This document shows positions 17,795-25,707 of a stretch of DNA of 48,532 nucleotides, piece by piece. The translations under genes and the position numbers were made by a program. The stretch spans positions 1 to 48,532 of the forward strand of contig CAZGPI010000009.1 in NCBI GenBank assembly GCA_964527595.1, read 5' to 3'. The notes under the pieces are model-generated. The model saw nothing but the letters and a program-made list of their open reading frames with translations. It had not been told where the DNA came from and searched no databases. Position 1 is the first letter of the stretch; every line of letters starts with the position of its first letter. The DNA is from GWF2-38-10 sp964527595. Lineage in GTDB: Bacteria; Babelota; Babeliae; Babelales; RVW-14.

Positions 17795-18922
17795 ATGGCG
17801 TTTTTTAAAACAATCTATAAACATCTGTTGATCCTCGGTATCGTTCTTTTTGTTGCGGCGTGCCAAACAAGTTCAGAACAACGCGCCTTAAATAAATTAC
17901 ACAAATTCGCACATCAAATGCCAAAAACTTCGTTGCATATTCACTTAGAAGGTTCAATTCCTCCCGCGACAATACTTAAAATTGCCAAACGTAATAACGT
18001 CACATTACCATTCAAAACTGAATCTGAATTGCACACCCTTTGCAGCTTTTCAACATTCAAACAATTCTGTGATCTTTACAAGGTCATAACCAGTTGCTTC
18101 AAAACGCCAGAAGATTATGAATTAATTGCATACGAATTTGGCAAAGAATGTGCACGGCAAAACATCCGCTATGCCGAAGTCACTTTTACCATGGGAACAA
18201 ACTGCAAATTATCAGGCTTGCCTTGGCAAACAATTATTACTGCACTCAATAAAGGTAAAGCTCGCGCACAAAACGAATTCCATATTACCTGGAACTGGAT
18301 TTTTGATCTCACCCGCTCAACACAAATCAAGCCTGAAGATTTTGTTAATCTTGTCATTGATGCCCGCGCGGCCGGGCAAGATGTGGTTGCGATGGGGTTA
18401 AGTGAAAACATCATCACAAACCATCCCGATGATTACAAACATGCATTTGAAAGGGCCCTTAACGGTAATCTACCACTTATTCCTCATGCTGGTGAATTTG
18501 AAGGGGCACAGAGCATATGGAATGCCATTAATATATGCAAATCACTGCGAATAGACCACGGCGTACGCTGCATTGAAGATGAAAAGCTCATGCAAACGCT
18601 AAAACAACTGCAAACCCCACTTGATATTTGCATTACAAGCAACGTTCGGCTTGGTGTCTATCAAAGTTATCAAAAACATCCGTTACGAAAATTATGGGAT
18701 GCCGGTTTATTTATCACCATCAGTGCCGATGATCCACCGTTGTTCAATACCGATCTAAACCAGGAATACGACCACCTCGTTGATGATTACCACTTCAAAA
18801 TCGACGAACTCGAACAAGTAAGTCTTAATGGCCTAACGGCTAGCCTACTGCCACCAGATCGAAAAAAAGAATTCATACAAACATTTAAAGCAATGTTTGC
18901 CATTTTGCGTAAAAACAGCTAA
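17795..18922 (+). CDS. add: Lipid-anchored adenosine deaminase
   Basis: 375 residues. Hydrolyses adenosine or deoxyadenosine to inosine or deoxyinosine. All zinc and catalytic motifs of the amidohydrolase family are present: H48-I-H50 in SLHIHLEGS, H231-A-G-E234, the DHGVR segment, and SADDPPLF with the metal-binding Asp pair near residue 312. Unlike cytoplasmic Add, it begins with a signal peptide and lipobox (FVAAC23), so it should act in the periplasm or at the surface, plausibly on nucleosides taken from a host. It sits between cysS and a lipid-anchored hydrolase. GAGGATC precedes the ATG. Adenine deaminase or a related amidohydrolase is a lesser alternative. Confidence 0.9.
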   Translation: MAFFKTIYKHLLILGIVLFVAACQTSSEQRALNKLHKFAHQMPKTSLHIHLEGSIPPATILKIAKRNNVTLPFKTESELHTLCSFSTFKQFCDLYKVITSCFKTPEDYELIAYEFGKECARQNIRYAEVTFTMGTNCKLSGLPWQTIITALNKGKARAQNEFHITWNWIFDLTRSTQIKPEDFVNLVIDARAAGQDVVAMGLSENIITNHPDDYKHAFERALNGNLPLIPHAGEFEGAQSIWNAINICKSLRIDHGVRCIEDEKLMQTLKQLQTPLDICITSNVRLGVYQSYQKHPLRKLWDAGLFITISADDPPLFNTDLNQEYDHLVDDYHFKIDELEQVSLNGLTASLLPPDRKKEFIQTFKAMFAILRKNS

Positions 18923-19035
18923 AAAGATTTCAATTTGCCACTTAATTTAAGTTGATAGCGTTCGCCAAGAACCATTAAATCTGTTAGTATCAGTTGAGTT
19001 ACTCAGTAATATAGCTTTTTTAGGGATTCGAAAAA

Positions 19036-20241
19036 ATGGCCACTTTTAATAAATTTAAACTTATTCTTTTCATGGTATTTTTGTGTACACCAGGATGCAC
19101 GAAGTACACCCCAACGATGCCACTCGCCCAGTCACCGGCAGTACCTCAAAAAAATCTTGATCCCTCAATACCAAAAACCAAACATAAACTTATCGTACTA
19201 ATCCATGGTACATTACTCCCCATTCCATCATTAGAATGTATGGGTTCCGCTCTCCATACCCTTTTGGCCAAAGGAAGAACGCTCAAAAAATCGCTTTACC
19301 AACTTTATCTTGATGAACTTAAACGCAATGCCATTTTTAAATATCAGCCAAACGGCCCCGATGGTTTATGTCTTATCAACAAAAAGCATTCTCTTTCGGC
19401 ACAAATTTCTGCTGCTATTCTTACCGATTTTTATCAAGAAAATACGCCAGACATTCAGCTATCATGTTATACCTTTGGTTGGAGTGGTCGACTAGCCCAT
19501 GGAAAACGAATCAGTGCGGCAAAGAGCCTCTATCAACAACTTATCGCTGAAGTCAAAAAAATTGACGTAACCAATAGTAAAAATGTCGCCATAACGCTTA
19601 TTGGTCACAGCCATGGTGGCAATGTGATTCTCAATCTTGCTCGTGCAGAAGAAATTTATAAACAAAATCTGGTCATCGATAAAACAATTTTACTCGGAAC
19701 CCCAATACAAAGCGAAACACAATCGCTCATTTCAAGTCCAATATTCAAATCAATTTATCATTGCTATTCTAATGGCGACAACATCCAAAAAATGGACTTC
19801 ATCTCAACAAAAGACGATTATTCACAGCGCCGCTTCAATCTTGAACCGGATAATATTAGCGCAAACAAACTCACCCAAATTGAACTAAGGCTTGGTCGAT
19901 ATAAACCCGGTCACGGAGAACTTTGGCTACGTTGGGGGAAAAACAATGGTTATTATCGTAAAAAACTTCCAACATTCCCTTTACCAACCTTTGCCTTCTT
20001 ACCAGAAATTATTCTGCAACTCGAAAAGATTCACCCAAAACGACATGATGTTACGGTGAATATAGATCAAAAAGAAACAAATTATACTATTGAAATTTGT
20101 GATAATGATGCGCATAGCAAAATGATCGGTAAAGAACTTACCATGACAACGCTCTCTAAGAAAATATTTGCCCCCCACGTGCAAACCATCCTTCAAGCAG
20201 AAAAGAAGTCTTCCCCTAAACCTAAAATTAAAACAATTTAG
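19036..20241 (+). CDS. Lipid-anchored alpha/beta hydrolase (lipase/esterase-like)
   Basis: 401 residues. The signal peptide ends in a lipobox (CTPGC21). Next comes the canonical alpha/beta-hydrolase start HKLIVLIHGTLLP (HG oxyanion region), a long lid-like insertion, and the nucleophile elbow G190-H-S192-H-G-G with LNLARAEEI behind it. KTILLGTPIQSE matches the strand after the elbow in lipases. The catalytic Asp and His are not obvious; PGHGELWLRWG is a candidate for the His. The substrate is unknown; a lipid or ester from host or envelope is plausible. It is 113 bases from the adenosine deaminase gene, and its stop is six bases from the convergent cyclase-family gene. Confidence 0.75.
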   Translation: MATFNKFKLILFMVFLCTPGCTKYTPTMPLAQSPAVPQKNLDPSIPKTKHKLIVLIHGTLLPIPSLECMGSALHTLLAKGRTLKKSLYQLYLDELKRNAIFKYQPNGPDGLCLINKKHSLSAQISAAILTDFYQENTPDIQLSCYTFGWSGRLAHGKRISAAKSLYQQLIAEVKKIDVTNSKNVAITLIGHSHGGNVILNLARAEEIYKQNLVIDKTILLGTPIQSETQSLISSPIFKSIYHCYSNGDNIQKMDFISTKDDYSQRRFNLEPDNISANKLTQIELRLGRYKPGHGELWLRWGKNNGYYRKKLPTFPLPTFAFLPEIILQLEKIHPKRHDVTVNIDQKETNYTIEICDNDAHSKMIGKELTMTTLSKKIFAPHVQTILQAEKKSSPKPKIKTI

Positions 20242-20247
20242 CGGGCC

Positions 20248-20880
20248 CTAATCAGCCAATAAAATGGCTCGTGCTGGCGCGGCGTCGCCCCCCTGTATGG
20301 CTAATGGTAAACAACAAAGAAAATATTTTCCCGCTTCTACGTGAGCTAATCGTAATCCCTCGATAATTATTACGCCAGTGCCTAATAACGCTATATGTGT
20401 TTCGTGTTTTGGTTGTCCTCGCTCGATACCAAGATGATCGGTACCAACGGCCCGCACACCGCATTTCACCAAATATTCAGCGGCCGCTCCATCAAGATAT
20501 ACAAAATCCATATTGTCTGGCGCAGCAACCGGCGATTGACTATTTTTTGTTTTCAAAAGCACAATCTCTCCGGCCTGAATTTCATGGCGTTCAAGATCGG
20601 CAACCGTTATATGATCTTCAATGGACGTTAAATCGAGTACCCGGCAAGCACCAACTACTGATCGTAAATCGATGGCATCAATAGTAGCACCATCGCTAAG
20701 AAAATGTGCCGGTGCGTCAATATGAGTTCCGGTATGCGACCAAAGAGTAATCGTCGACTCACGCACCCCATCAGTTTCAAATTTCCTGATTGGAGTAATT
20801 GAAACAAATTTTCTATTTTTGTACGTGGTGATATCTTCGGTAATCGGCCAGCTAATATCGATAATCTTTTTAGGATTCAT
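20248..20880 (-). CDS. Cyclase-family metal-dependent hydrolase (kynurenine formamidase-like)
   Basis: 210 residues, matching the cyclase family (PF04199). The metal-binding signature HTGTHIDAPAHF (H49, H53, D55, H59) is intact, as are the opening IDISWPITED and the later GTDHLGIERGQ with ETHIALL and IIIEGLRL. Members hydrolyse formylkynurenine, isatin or other amides, so the substrate is open; no other tryptophan-catabolism gene is here. It starts four bases after the gnd stop, so the two are co-transcribed and it is the last gene of a long leftward run. Confidence 0.85.
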   Translation of the reverse strand: MNPKKIIDISWPITEDITTYKNRKFVSITPIRKFETDGVRESTITLWSHTGTHIDAPAHFLSDGATIDAIDLRSVVGACRVLDLTSIEDHITVADLERHEIQAGEIVLLKTKNSQSPVAAPDNMDFVYLDGAAAEYLVKCGVRAVGTDHLGIERGQPKHETHIALLGTGVIIIEGLRLAHVEAGKYFLCCLPLAIQGGDAAPARAILLAD

Positions 20881-20884
20881 GTCA

Positions 20885-21778
20885 TTAACCCTTTTTTACC
20901 GAATGACCACCAAACTGATTACGCAACATTGCAACGACCTTGGTTGCATAATTACCACCCGTTTCACGTGACCAAGCACGAATCGCCAAAGCTTGTTCAA
21001 GTGTTTTGACCGGAACCATACGTTCACGGGCTTCATCAACCGTCCATTGACCGGTCTTATTTTCTTCTATTTGTCCGCCAATGGTTGTCAGATCTTGGTC
21101 CTTTTCAAAGACTTGGCGCGCAAGTTCAACAATCCACGAACGTACAATCGATCCACCGTTCCAAACTTGGCATACTTTTTCTAGGTCAAGATCTTTATAT
21201 GCGCCTTCTTTAAGAAGCTGAAAGCCTTCGGCATAAGCTTGCAATAATGCGTATTCAACCCCGTTGTGCACCATTTTGACGTAATGCCCAGAACCAGATT
21301 GCCCCAAATATGCATATCCTTGGTCAGCGGCTAAAGATTTAAAAATAGGTTCAATCGCTAAAAAATCAGCTTGATCTCCACCAATCATTAACGAAAAACC
21401 AAGGTCTTTTCCATGAACCCCACCCGATGTTCCACAATCCAAAAAATGAACATTTATTTTTTTAAGGTCTTCATAACGGCGAACAGAATCCTTAAAATGA
21501 CTATTGCCACCATCAATGATAATGTCTTCTGCTTTTAGGTGTGGTTTAAGCACAGCAATCACATCATCAACCGGTTTTCCAGCCGGAACCATAAGCCAAA
21601 TGACGCGTGCTTGCTCGGCAAGTGATACCAAGTTGTCAACTCCGGTTCCACCAATTTGCGTAATGTAATCAACCATGTTTGGTGTTGAATCGTAACCAAT
21701 AAGTTGGTGCCCAGCCTTTAATAAACGATGAGCAATTGCTTGTCCCATTTTGCCTAATCCAATAAGACCAATTTTCAT
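20885..21778 (-). CDS. gnd: 6-phosphogluconate dehydrogenase, short (GndA/YqeC-like) form
   Basis: 297 residues, the length of the short Gnd type rather than the 470-residue form. Oxidatively decarboxylates 6-phosphogluconate to ribulose 5-phosphate. The N-terminal Rossmann fold is IGLIGLGKMGQAIAHRLL. The second strand ends in YDSTPNMVD, where Asp at the ribose-binding position suggests NAD+ rather than NADP+. IIDGGNSHFKDS, LDCGTSGGVHGKDLGFSLMI and YVKMVHNGVEYALLQAYAEG hold the catalytic Lys and substrate residues. Together with zwf at 23636-25045 it gives the oxidative pentose phosphate branch; no lactonase gene is visible. AAGGA lies eight bases before the ATG. Confidence 0.93.
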   Translation of the reverse strand: MKIGLIGLGKMGQAIAHRLLKAGHQLIGYDSTPNMVDYITQIGGTGVDNLVSLAEQARVIWLMVPAGKPVDDVIAVLKPHLKAEDIIIDGGNSHFKDSVRRYEDLKKINVHFLDCGTSGGVHGKDLGFSLMIGGDQADFLAIEPIFKSLAADQGYAYLGQSGSGHYVKMVHNGVEYALLQAYAEGFQLLKEGAYKDLDLEKVCQVWNGGSIVRSWIVELARQVFEKDQDLTTIGGQIEENKTGQWTVDEARERMVPVKTLEQALAIRAWSRETGGNYATKVVAMLRNQFGGHSVKKG

Positions 21779-21788
21779 ATTTTAATCC

Positions 21789-22898
21789 TTAAATGTCTAA
21801 AAGAAAACTCCAATTAAATGAATTCAAATCAAAATTAACAGCAGGTTCTGAATGCTTTATAGGTTCAAAAATAACAGGCTCGATGGTAGGTTCTTTAACA
21901 ACCAAACTATCTTCGTCAATATAAGCATAAAAATATGGGTTGGACACTCCTGGACGCTCTATCCATAAATACAAAGGTGGCTCAACAACTAGAGTAGGAA
22001 CATAAAAATCCATACATTCGCCGCTACAAGTAACTGCGCATTTAACTTCAACACCCCTTGCGTCCATCTTAAACTGTGTTTCACAAAGAGCCTGAGAAAT
22101 ATTGTATGGATCTTGTAACGATCCCGTTGAAATAAATTCCAATCCTAAAATCCACGAAAGCGATTTTGATTGCGTTAAGGAAACGAGCGGAAATATAGCC
22201 TCAACAAAATCATCCCATCTTCCGCTGGCCTTATAAGCAATTTCTTTTTCGCATATTTTTTTTATTTTGGCATAGAGATCAAATTCGTCACTTGGCCCAT
22301 TTTTTTGAGAATCACTCATCATATAAACCAAGTCGCCAGTCTTGGTATACATACATAAAATTGGGTTTTGATAATCACCAAATACCTCAAAGTTTTTCAT
22401 CTTATTGGTATTTTTGTCTATGCAAACGGCTTGATATTGTTTGCATAGACGCTCATCACCAATTTGAGTGAAAATAGATATTATATCGGGCGACCCTTCA
22501 CTAAGCCACTGAGCAATAACATGTTGGATTGCTGCAACATAAAAAGGTTTAGGGGTTTGCACCTCTTGCAATTGAATAGAAAAACCATGCTCCTGTAAAA
22601 ATTGATTAACATCAGAACACAAAAACGAAGCTTTTCCAAATAATTCTGTCTCTAAAAAAGATTTATTCAGCAATTGGATATCATTTTTTTTGCAAAAATC
22701 ACTTAAAAAAAGATTCTGTTTATCATTAACGCCAACGCTCTGACCATCTATAAACCTTGCCCCAAGATCCAATACCTTAGTAATTGCATATGGAGTAAAG
22801 GACATTGAGTCAGCATGGATAAAACCAAATCCAGAGATAAACAAACAACAAAAGAAAAAACTTATTACCCAGCCACAAAAACCATTGCTAATGCTCAC
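21789..22898 (-). CDS. Secreted serpin-like protein
   Basis: 369 residues, the usual serpin length, with a signal peptide (VISFFFCCLFISGFGFIHA) and a GTG start behind AAGGA. Although strongly diverged, features fall in serpin order. FTPYAITKVLDLGARF resembles the 'SP.SI...L.....GA' helix. AIQHVIAQWLSEGSPDIISI resembles 'IN.WV...T.G.I.dl'. WILGLEFISTGSLQDPYNIS resembles 'L..LGi...F...aDfs.is'. FKMDARGVEVKCAVT (hinge near 282-290) resembles the reactive-loop hinge 'v.e.GteAaAaT', and PPLYLWIERPG then YFYAYI resembles 'rPFlf.I...ilF.G'. The hinge has bulky residues (V-K-C), so inhibitory activity is doubtful. It ends in an acidic/Pro tail. Recognition is by pattern, not by alignment. Confidence 0.5.
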   Translation of the reverse strand: MSISNGFCGWVISFFFCCLFISGFGFIHADSMSFTPYAITKVLDLGARFIDGQSVGVNDKQNLFLSDFCKKNDIQLLNKSFLETELFGKASFLCSDVNQFLQEHGFSIQLQEVQTPKPFYVAAIQHVIAQWLSEGSPDIISIFTQIGDERLCKQYQAVCIDKNTNKMKNFEVFGDYQNPILCMYTKTGDLVYMMSDSQKNGPSDEFDLYAKIKKICEKEIAYKASGRWDDFVEAIFPLVSLTQSKSLSWILGLEFISTGSLQDPYNISQALCETQFKMDARGVEVKCAVTCSGECMDFYVPTLVVEPPLYLWIERPGVSNPYFYAYIDEDSLVVKEPTIEPVIFEPIKHSEPAVNFDLNSFNWSFLLDI

Positions 22899-22901
22899 GT
22901 G

Positions 22902-23105
22902 TTAGTCCTTTTTACATTTTGGCGCACCACGTTCTTTTTTTTGGCGCAACGCTATTTCCTTCATTTCCTTAGATAATGTTTTGAGTTTTTTCATGAGACA
23001 TTCATAATCTTCGATAGTCAAAAAAACGTCGGCTGTCTTTTTATCACGTTTCTTACTATCTTTGTAAATATACAACGGCTCAATTGACTTTGATTTCTTT
23101 TTCAT
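22902..23105 (-). CDS. Antitoxin-like small protein (second copy)
   Basis: 67 residues, very Lys-rich. EPLYIYKDSKK, then ADVFLTIEDYECLMKKLKTL resembles the N-terminal half of prevent-host-death/RelB-type antitoxins ('v.y.y...g....vvls..dye.L...l..l') and parallels the antitoxin at 23418-23633. It lies 28 bases after the toxin gene and three bases before the serpin-like gene, with AAGGA before the ATG. There is no toxin of its own, so it may be a duplicated antitoxin or a DNA-binding regulator. Confidence 0.5.
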   Translation of the reverse strand: MKKKSKSIEPLYIYKDSKKRDKKTADVFLTIEDYECLMKKLKTLSKEMKEIALRQKKERGAPKCKKD

Positions 23106-23133
23106 TTGAGAAATCCTTCAGAAATTATAAATT

Positions 23134-23421
23134 TTATTTTTTATAAACATCTTTGCGATTACCAACCTCAACAACATAAATGGTAACTACTTTATTGTGC
23201 ACTTCAAAAATAACTCGAAAGTCCCCGCAGCGTAAGCGATATGTCGGCAACTCATATGCTCCCTCAAGCTTTAAAATATCTAAATTCAAAGCCCCATCAA
23301 CAATTGACTGCGTCTTGCGCCTGATTGCATTTGCCTCTTGCTTATCAAGCCGTGAAAGAATTTTTTCTGCCGATTTGGATAAAACAAGTTTATATCCAAC
23401 CCAATTATTAGTATATGTCAC
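23134..23421 (-). CDS. RelE/ParE-family toxin
   Basis: 95 residues with the RelE fold pattern: YKLVLSKSAEKILSRLDKQE (first strand and helix), IRRKTQSIVDGALN, then LKLEGAYELPTYRLRCGDFR, VIFEVHNKVVTIYVVEVGNR and KDVYK. The R-x-R-x-GD-fR core and terminal R-K-D-V-Y are typical of toxins of this superfamily that cleave mRNA at the ribosome. It starts with a GTG overlapping the antitoxin stop (GTGA), the standard antitoxin-first coupled order. It is located inside a metabolic run between zwf and gnd. Confidence 0.88.
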   Translation of the reverse strand: MTYTNNWVGYKLVLSKSAEKILSRLDKQEANAIRRKTQSIVDGALNLDILKLEGAYELPTYRLRCGDFRVIFEVHNKVVTIYVVEVGNRKDVYKK

Positions 23422-23633
23422 TTACCAAGTCCTAACCGCCTAGCAACATCTTCAATTGGGCTAAACAATTCTTTACGTTTTTTTACCACAGCAACCGCTT
23501 TAAAATCATAAAAATCTTCAAGCTTCTCAACCAATTGCTCAAAATCAGATGCCGAAAAAACGGCACCCCGTTTTTCACCATCATCATTATAAACGTAGCT
23601 TACCTTTACCTTTGGAATATTATACCAAGCCAT
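23418..23633 (-). CDS. Antitoxin of RelE-type toxin-antitoxin pair
   Basis: 71 residues. VSYVYNDDGEKRGAVFSASD, then FEQLVEKLEDFYDFKAV gives a small beta-hairpin plus helix like Phd/RelB-type antitoxins, followed by a basic, probably disordered toxin-binding tail (KKRKELFSPIEDVARRLGLG). It is directly upstream of and overlapping the toxin gene, and two bases after the zwf stop. It should neutralise the toxin and may repress its own promoter, though none is evident here. Confidence 0.78.
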   Translation of the reverse strand: MAWYNIPKVKVSYVYNDDGEKRGAVFSASDFEQLVEKLEDFYDFKAVAVVKKRKELFSPIEDVARRLGLGK

Positions 23634-23635
23634 AC

Positions 23636-25045
23636 CTACACCCTTTCATAAAGCTGGGCTACTTCAATCGGCCCAGCACTGCCCTTTTTATAACTATGTA
23701 ACGTTTTACCAAAAGCTTGCACCTGGGCAATCACTCTCCATGCCCATTCAATTTCATCAGCACGTAAAAATGCCGCTTGATCGCCATTTATTACATCGGT
23801 AAGCAAAACTTCATATGCTTCTGGGGTATTAGGTCCAAACAAACAGCTATGGCAAAAATCCATTGAAACGGTTTGTACTTGATTTTGAATGCTCGGCGTT
23901 TTTACATTCAACCCCAAATAAAATCCTTCATCCGGCGCAATCTTTATGGTTAGGGTATTGGTCGTGGTTGGGCAAAAATCTAAAAGACATTTGACCGGTT
24001 TAAATTTAATTACCACGCTTGTCTCTTTTTTGCTAAGACATTTCCCCGTCGTTACATAAAAGGGAACTCCTAGCCAACGACGATTTTTAACTTTCAGCCT
24101 TAGCGCCGCAAAACTTTCTGTTTTTGAATCGGCCTTTACCGCGGGCTCAGATTGGTAACCTTCGTATTGACCAAGCACAACATCTTCAACAATAATACGT
24201 TTGAGTACCGCAGCCTTAGCAGCTCGGATATACTCGGCCGTTAAATGAGCTGGAGCCTCCATGGCAACCAACGCCAAAATTTGTAACATATGACTTTGCA
24301 CATTATCTTTAAGCGCGCCATAAGTATCATAAAAGGCGCCCCGCCCTTCAACGCCCAAGGTCTCGCTTAACAATATATGCACCGATTCAATGTGTTTATG
24401 ATTCCATAACGGTTCAAATATTCTGTTGGTGAAACGCGCAAGTGCGATATTGCCGACCAATTCTTTACCAAGATAATGATCGATCCGAAAAACGCAGCGC
24501 TCACAAAATGCTCGCGTAATACTTTTATTAAGAACTCTTGCTGATGCTAAATCATAACCAAAAGGCTTTTCGTAAACAACTCGCGCCCATGGTTCTTGAC
24601 CAGCCAACTGACAAGATGGATCGGTATTAACAATGCCATATTTCGCCAAGTTTTTTGTAATCACCCCAAAATGGTGCGGCATAGTAGCCAAGTAAAAAAT
24701 ACGATTGCCCTTGAGGCAGTGTTTTTGTTCAATATCATGCAATGTTGACTGCAATAATGCGTAAGCCTTTTGATCATGAAAATCCATCTGGTGATAATAA
24801 GTAGCGGATACCAATATTTGCCAAAGCTGTTCATCAACTACGCCGATAAAAGCACGCGCTTGATCTAAAATTGCTTGTGCCGTTATTTGAGATAAAGAAA
24901 TAAGCACCAAAGAAAATTTACAAATACGTTTATCAACCAGCATCTTGTAAATAGCCGGAATCAGCTTGCGCTTACTCAAATCACCTGTTCCGCCGAGCAC
25001 AACAAACGTACATTCCTGTAAACAACGGTCCCCATCATTGACCAT
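23636..25045 (-). CDS. zwf: Glucose-6-phosphate 1-dehydrogenase
   Basis: 469 residues. Oxidises glucose 6-phosphate to 6-phosphogluconolactone. The N-terminal dinucleotide fold is TFVVLGGTGDLSKRKLIPAI. VVYEKPFGYDLASA (residues 156-169) and RIDHYLGKE (187-195) are the substrate-binding and active-site signatures, and the rest is the beta+alpha domain with the late EAYEVLLTDVINGDQAAFLR segment. ATG at 25045 follows AAGGGGTATTT. Gnd lies about 2 kb downstream in the same run, interrupted by the toxin-antitoxin genes and the serpin-like gene. There is no pgl nearby; the lactone can open spontaneously or the gene is elsewhere. Confidence 0.96.
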   Translation of the reverse strand: MVNDGDRCLQECTFVVLGGTGDLSKRKLIPAIYKMLVDKRICKFSLVLISLSQITAQAILDQARAFIGVVDEQLWQILVSATYYHQMDFHDQKAYALLQSTLHDIEQKHCLKGNRIFYLATMPHHFGVITKNLAKYGIVNTDPSCQLAGQEPWARVVYEKPFGYDLASARVLNKSITRAFCERCVFRIDHYLGKELVGNIALARFTNRIFEPLWNHKHIESVHILLSETLGVEGRGAFYDTYGALKDNVQSHMLQILALVAMEAPAHLTAEYIRAAKAAVLKRIIVEDVVLGQYEGYQSEPAVKADSKTESFAALRLKVKNRRWLGVPFYVTTGKCLSKKETSVVIKFKPVKCLLDFCPTTTNTLTIKIAPDEGFYLGLNVKTPSIQNQVQTVSMDFCHSCLFGPNTPEAYEVLLTDVINGDQAAFLRADEIEWAWRVIAQVQAFGKTLHSYKKGSAGPIEVAQLYERV

Positions 25046-25077
25046 AAATACCCCTTCAAAAAAAACAGTACTATTTG

Positions 25078-25698
25078 TTATAAGACCTTTAATTCACGCA
25101 AATCATTGGCAACTTGTTCATGTGACGTAAGCCTAATGCCATCAATTCCCATAGCTTTAGCACCAACAATATTCTGCTCCAAATCATCAATAAACAAACA
25201 CTCGTGAGCTTGTAACGAGTACCGATCGAGCAATTGTTGATAAACCGCCGCGTCAGGTTTTGCAGATTTTACCTGATACGAAAAGATAGCGCCATCAAAA
25301 TCTTTAAGCCATTCATAATTGGCAATATGCATATGAGCTTCATGCGAAATATTTGAAAGAATATAGGTTTTATATCCCATTTTTCGTACGTTATTGAAAA
25401 TCTCAAGGCCATGTTCTAATTGGCGTAAATACGGTGGAATTGATGTTAAAAATCTAACCAATTTTACTTTGTCATACTCTGCTGACAAAATCTCAGCAAT
25501 CTCATGTGGCGTTTTTAACCCACGATCCCAATCCAAACAAATATCGGTTTTTAGCGCCTCAAATAATTCATAGGGAGTATGTTCATCGTCTTTGAAAATA
25601 TCGGCAATAATTTCGCGGGCATTGAAATAAACAAGCACCGCGCCAAGATCAAAAATTATGTTACGGTATTTTGGATGCGGTTTAATTTGTTCTTCCAT
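25078..25698 (-). CDS. HAD-superfamily phosphatase (YihX-like)
   Basis: 206 residues from ATG 25698 (AAGGA six bases upstream; an open frame from TTG two codons earlier). HAD subfamily IA: motif I IIFDLGAVLVYFN with nucleophile Asp and Gly in place of the second Asp, as in YihX-type alpha-D-glucose-1-phosphatases; motif II YILSNISHEAHM; motif III Lys in YQVKSAKPDAAVY; motif IV CLFIDDLEQNI. Cap-domain helices lie between. A sugar-phosphate substrate would suit the neighbouring zwf, but this is inferred. It starts ten bases after the YhcG-like stop and 32 bases before zwf. Confidence 0.88.
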   Translation of the reverse strand: MEEQIKPHPKYRNIIFDLGAVLVYFNAREIIADIFKDDEHTPYELFEALKTDICLDWDRGLKTPHEIAEILSAEYDKVKLVRFLTSIPPYLRQLEHGLEIFNNVRKMGYKTYILSNISHEAHMHIANYEWLKDFDGAIFSYQVKSAKPDAAVYQQLLDRYSLQAHECLFIDDLEQNIVGAKAMGIDGIRLTSHEQVANDLRELKVL

Positions 25699-25707
25699 CA
25701 ACAATCC

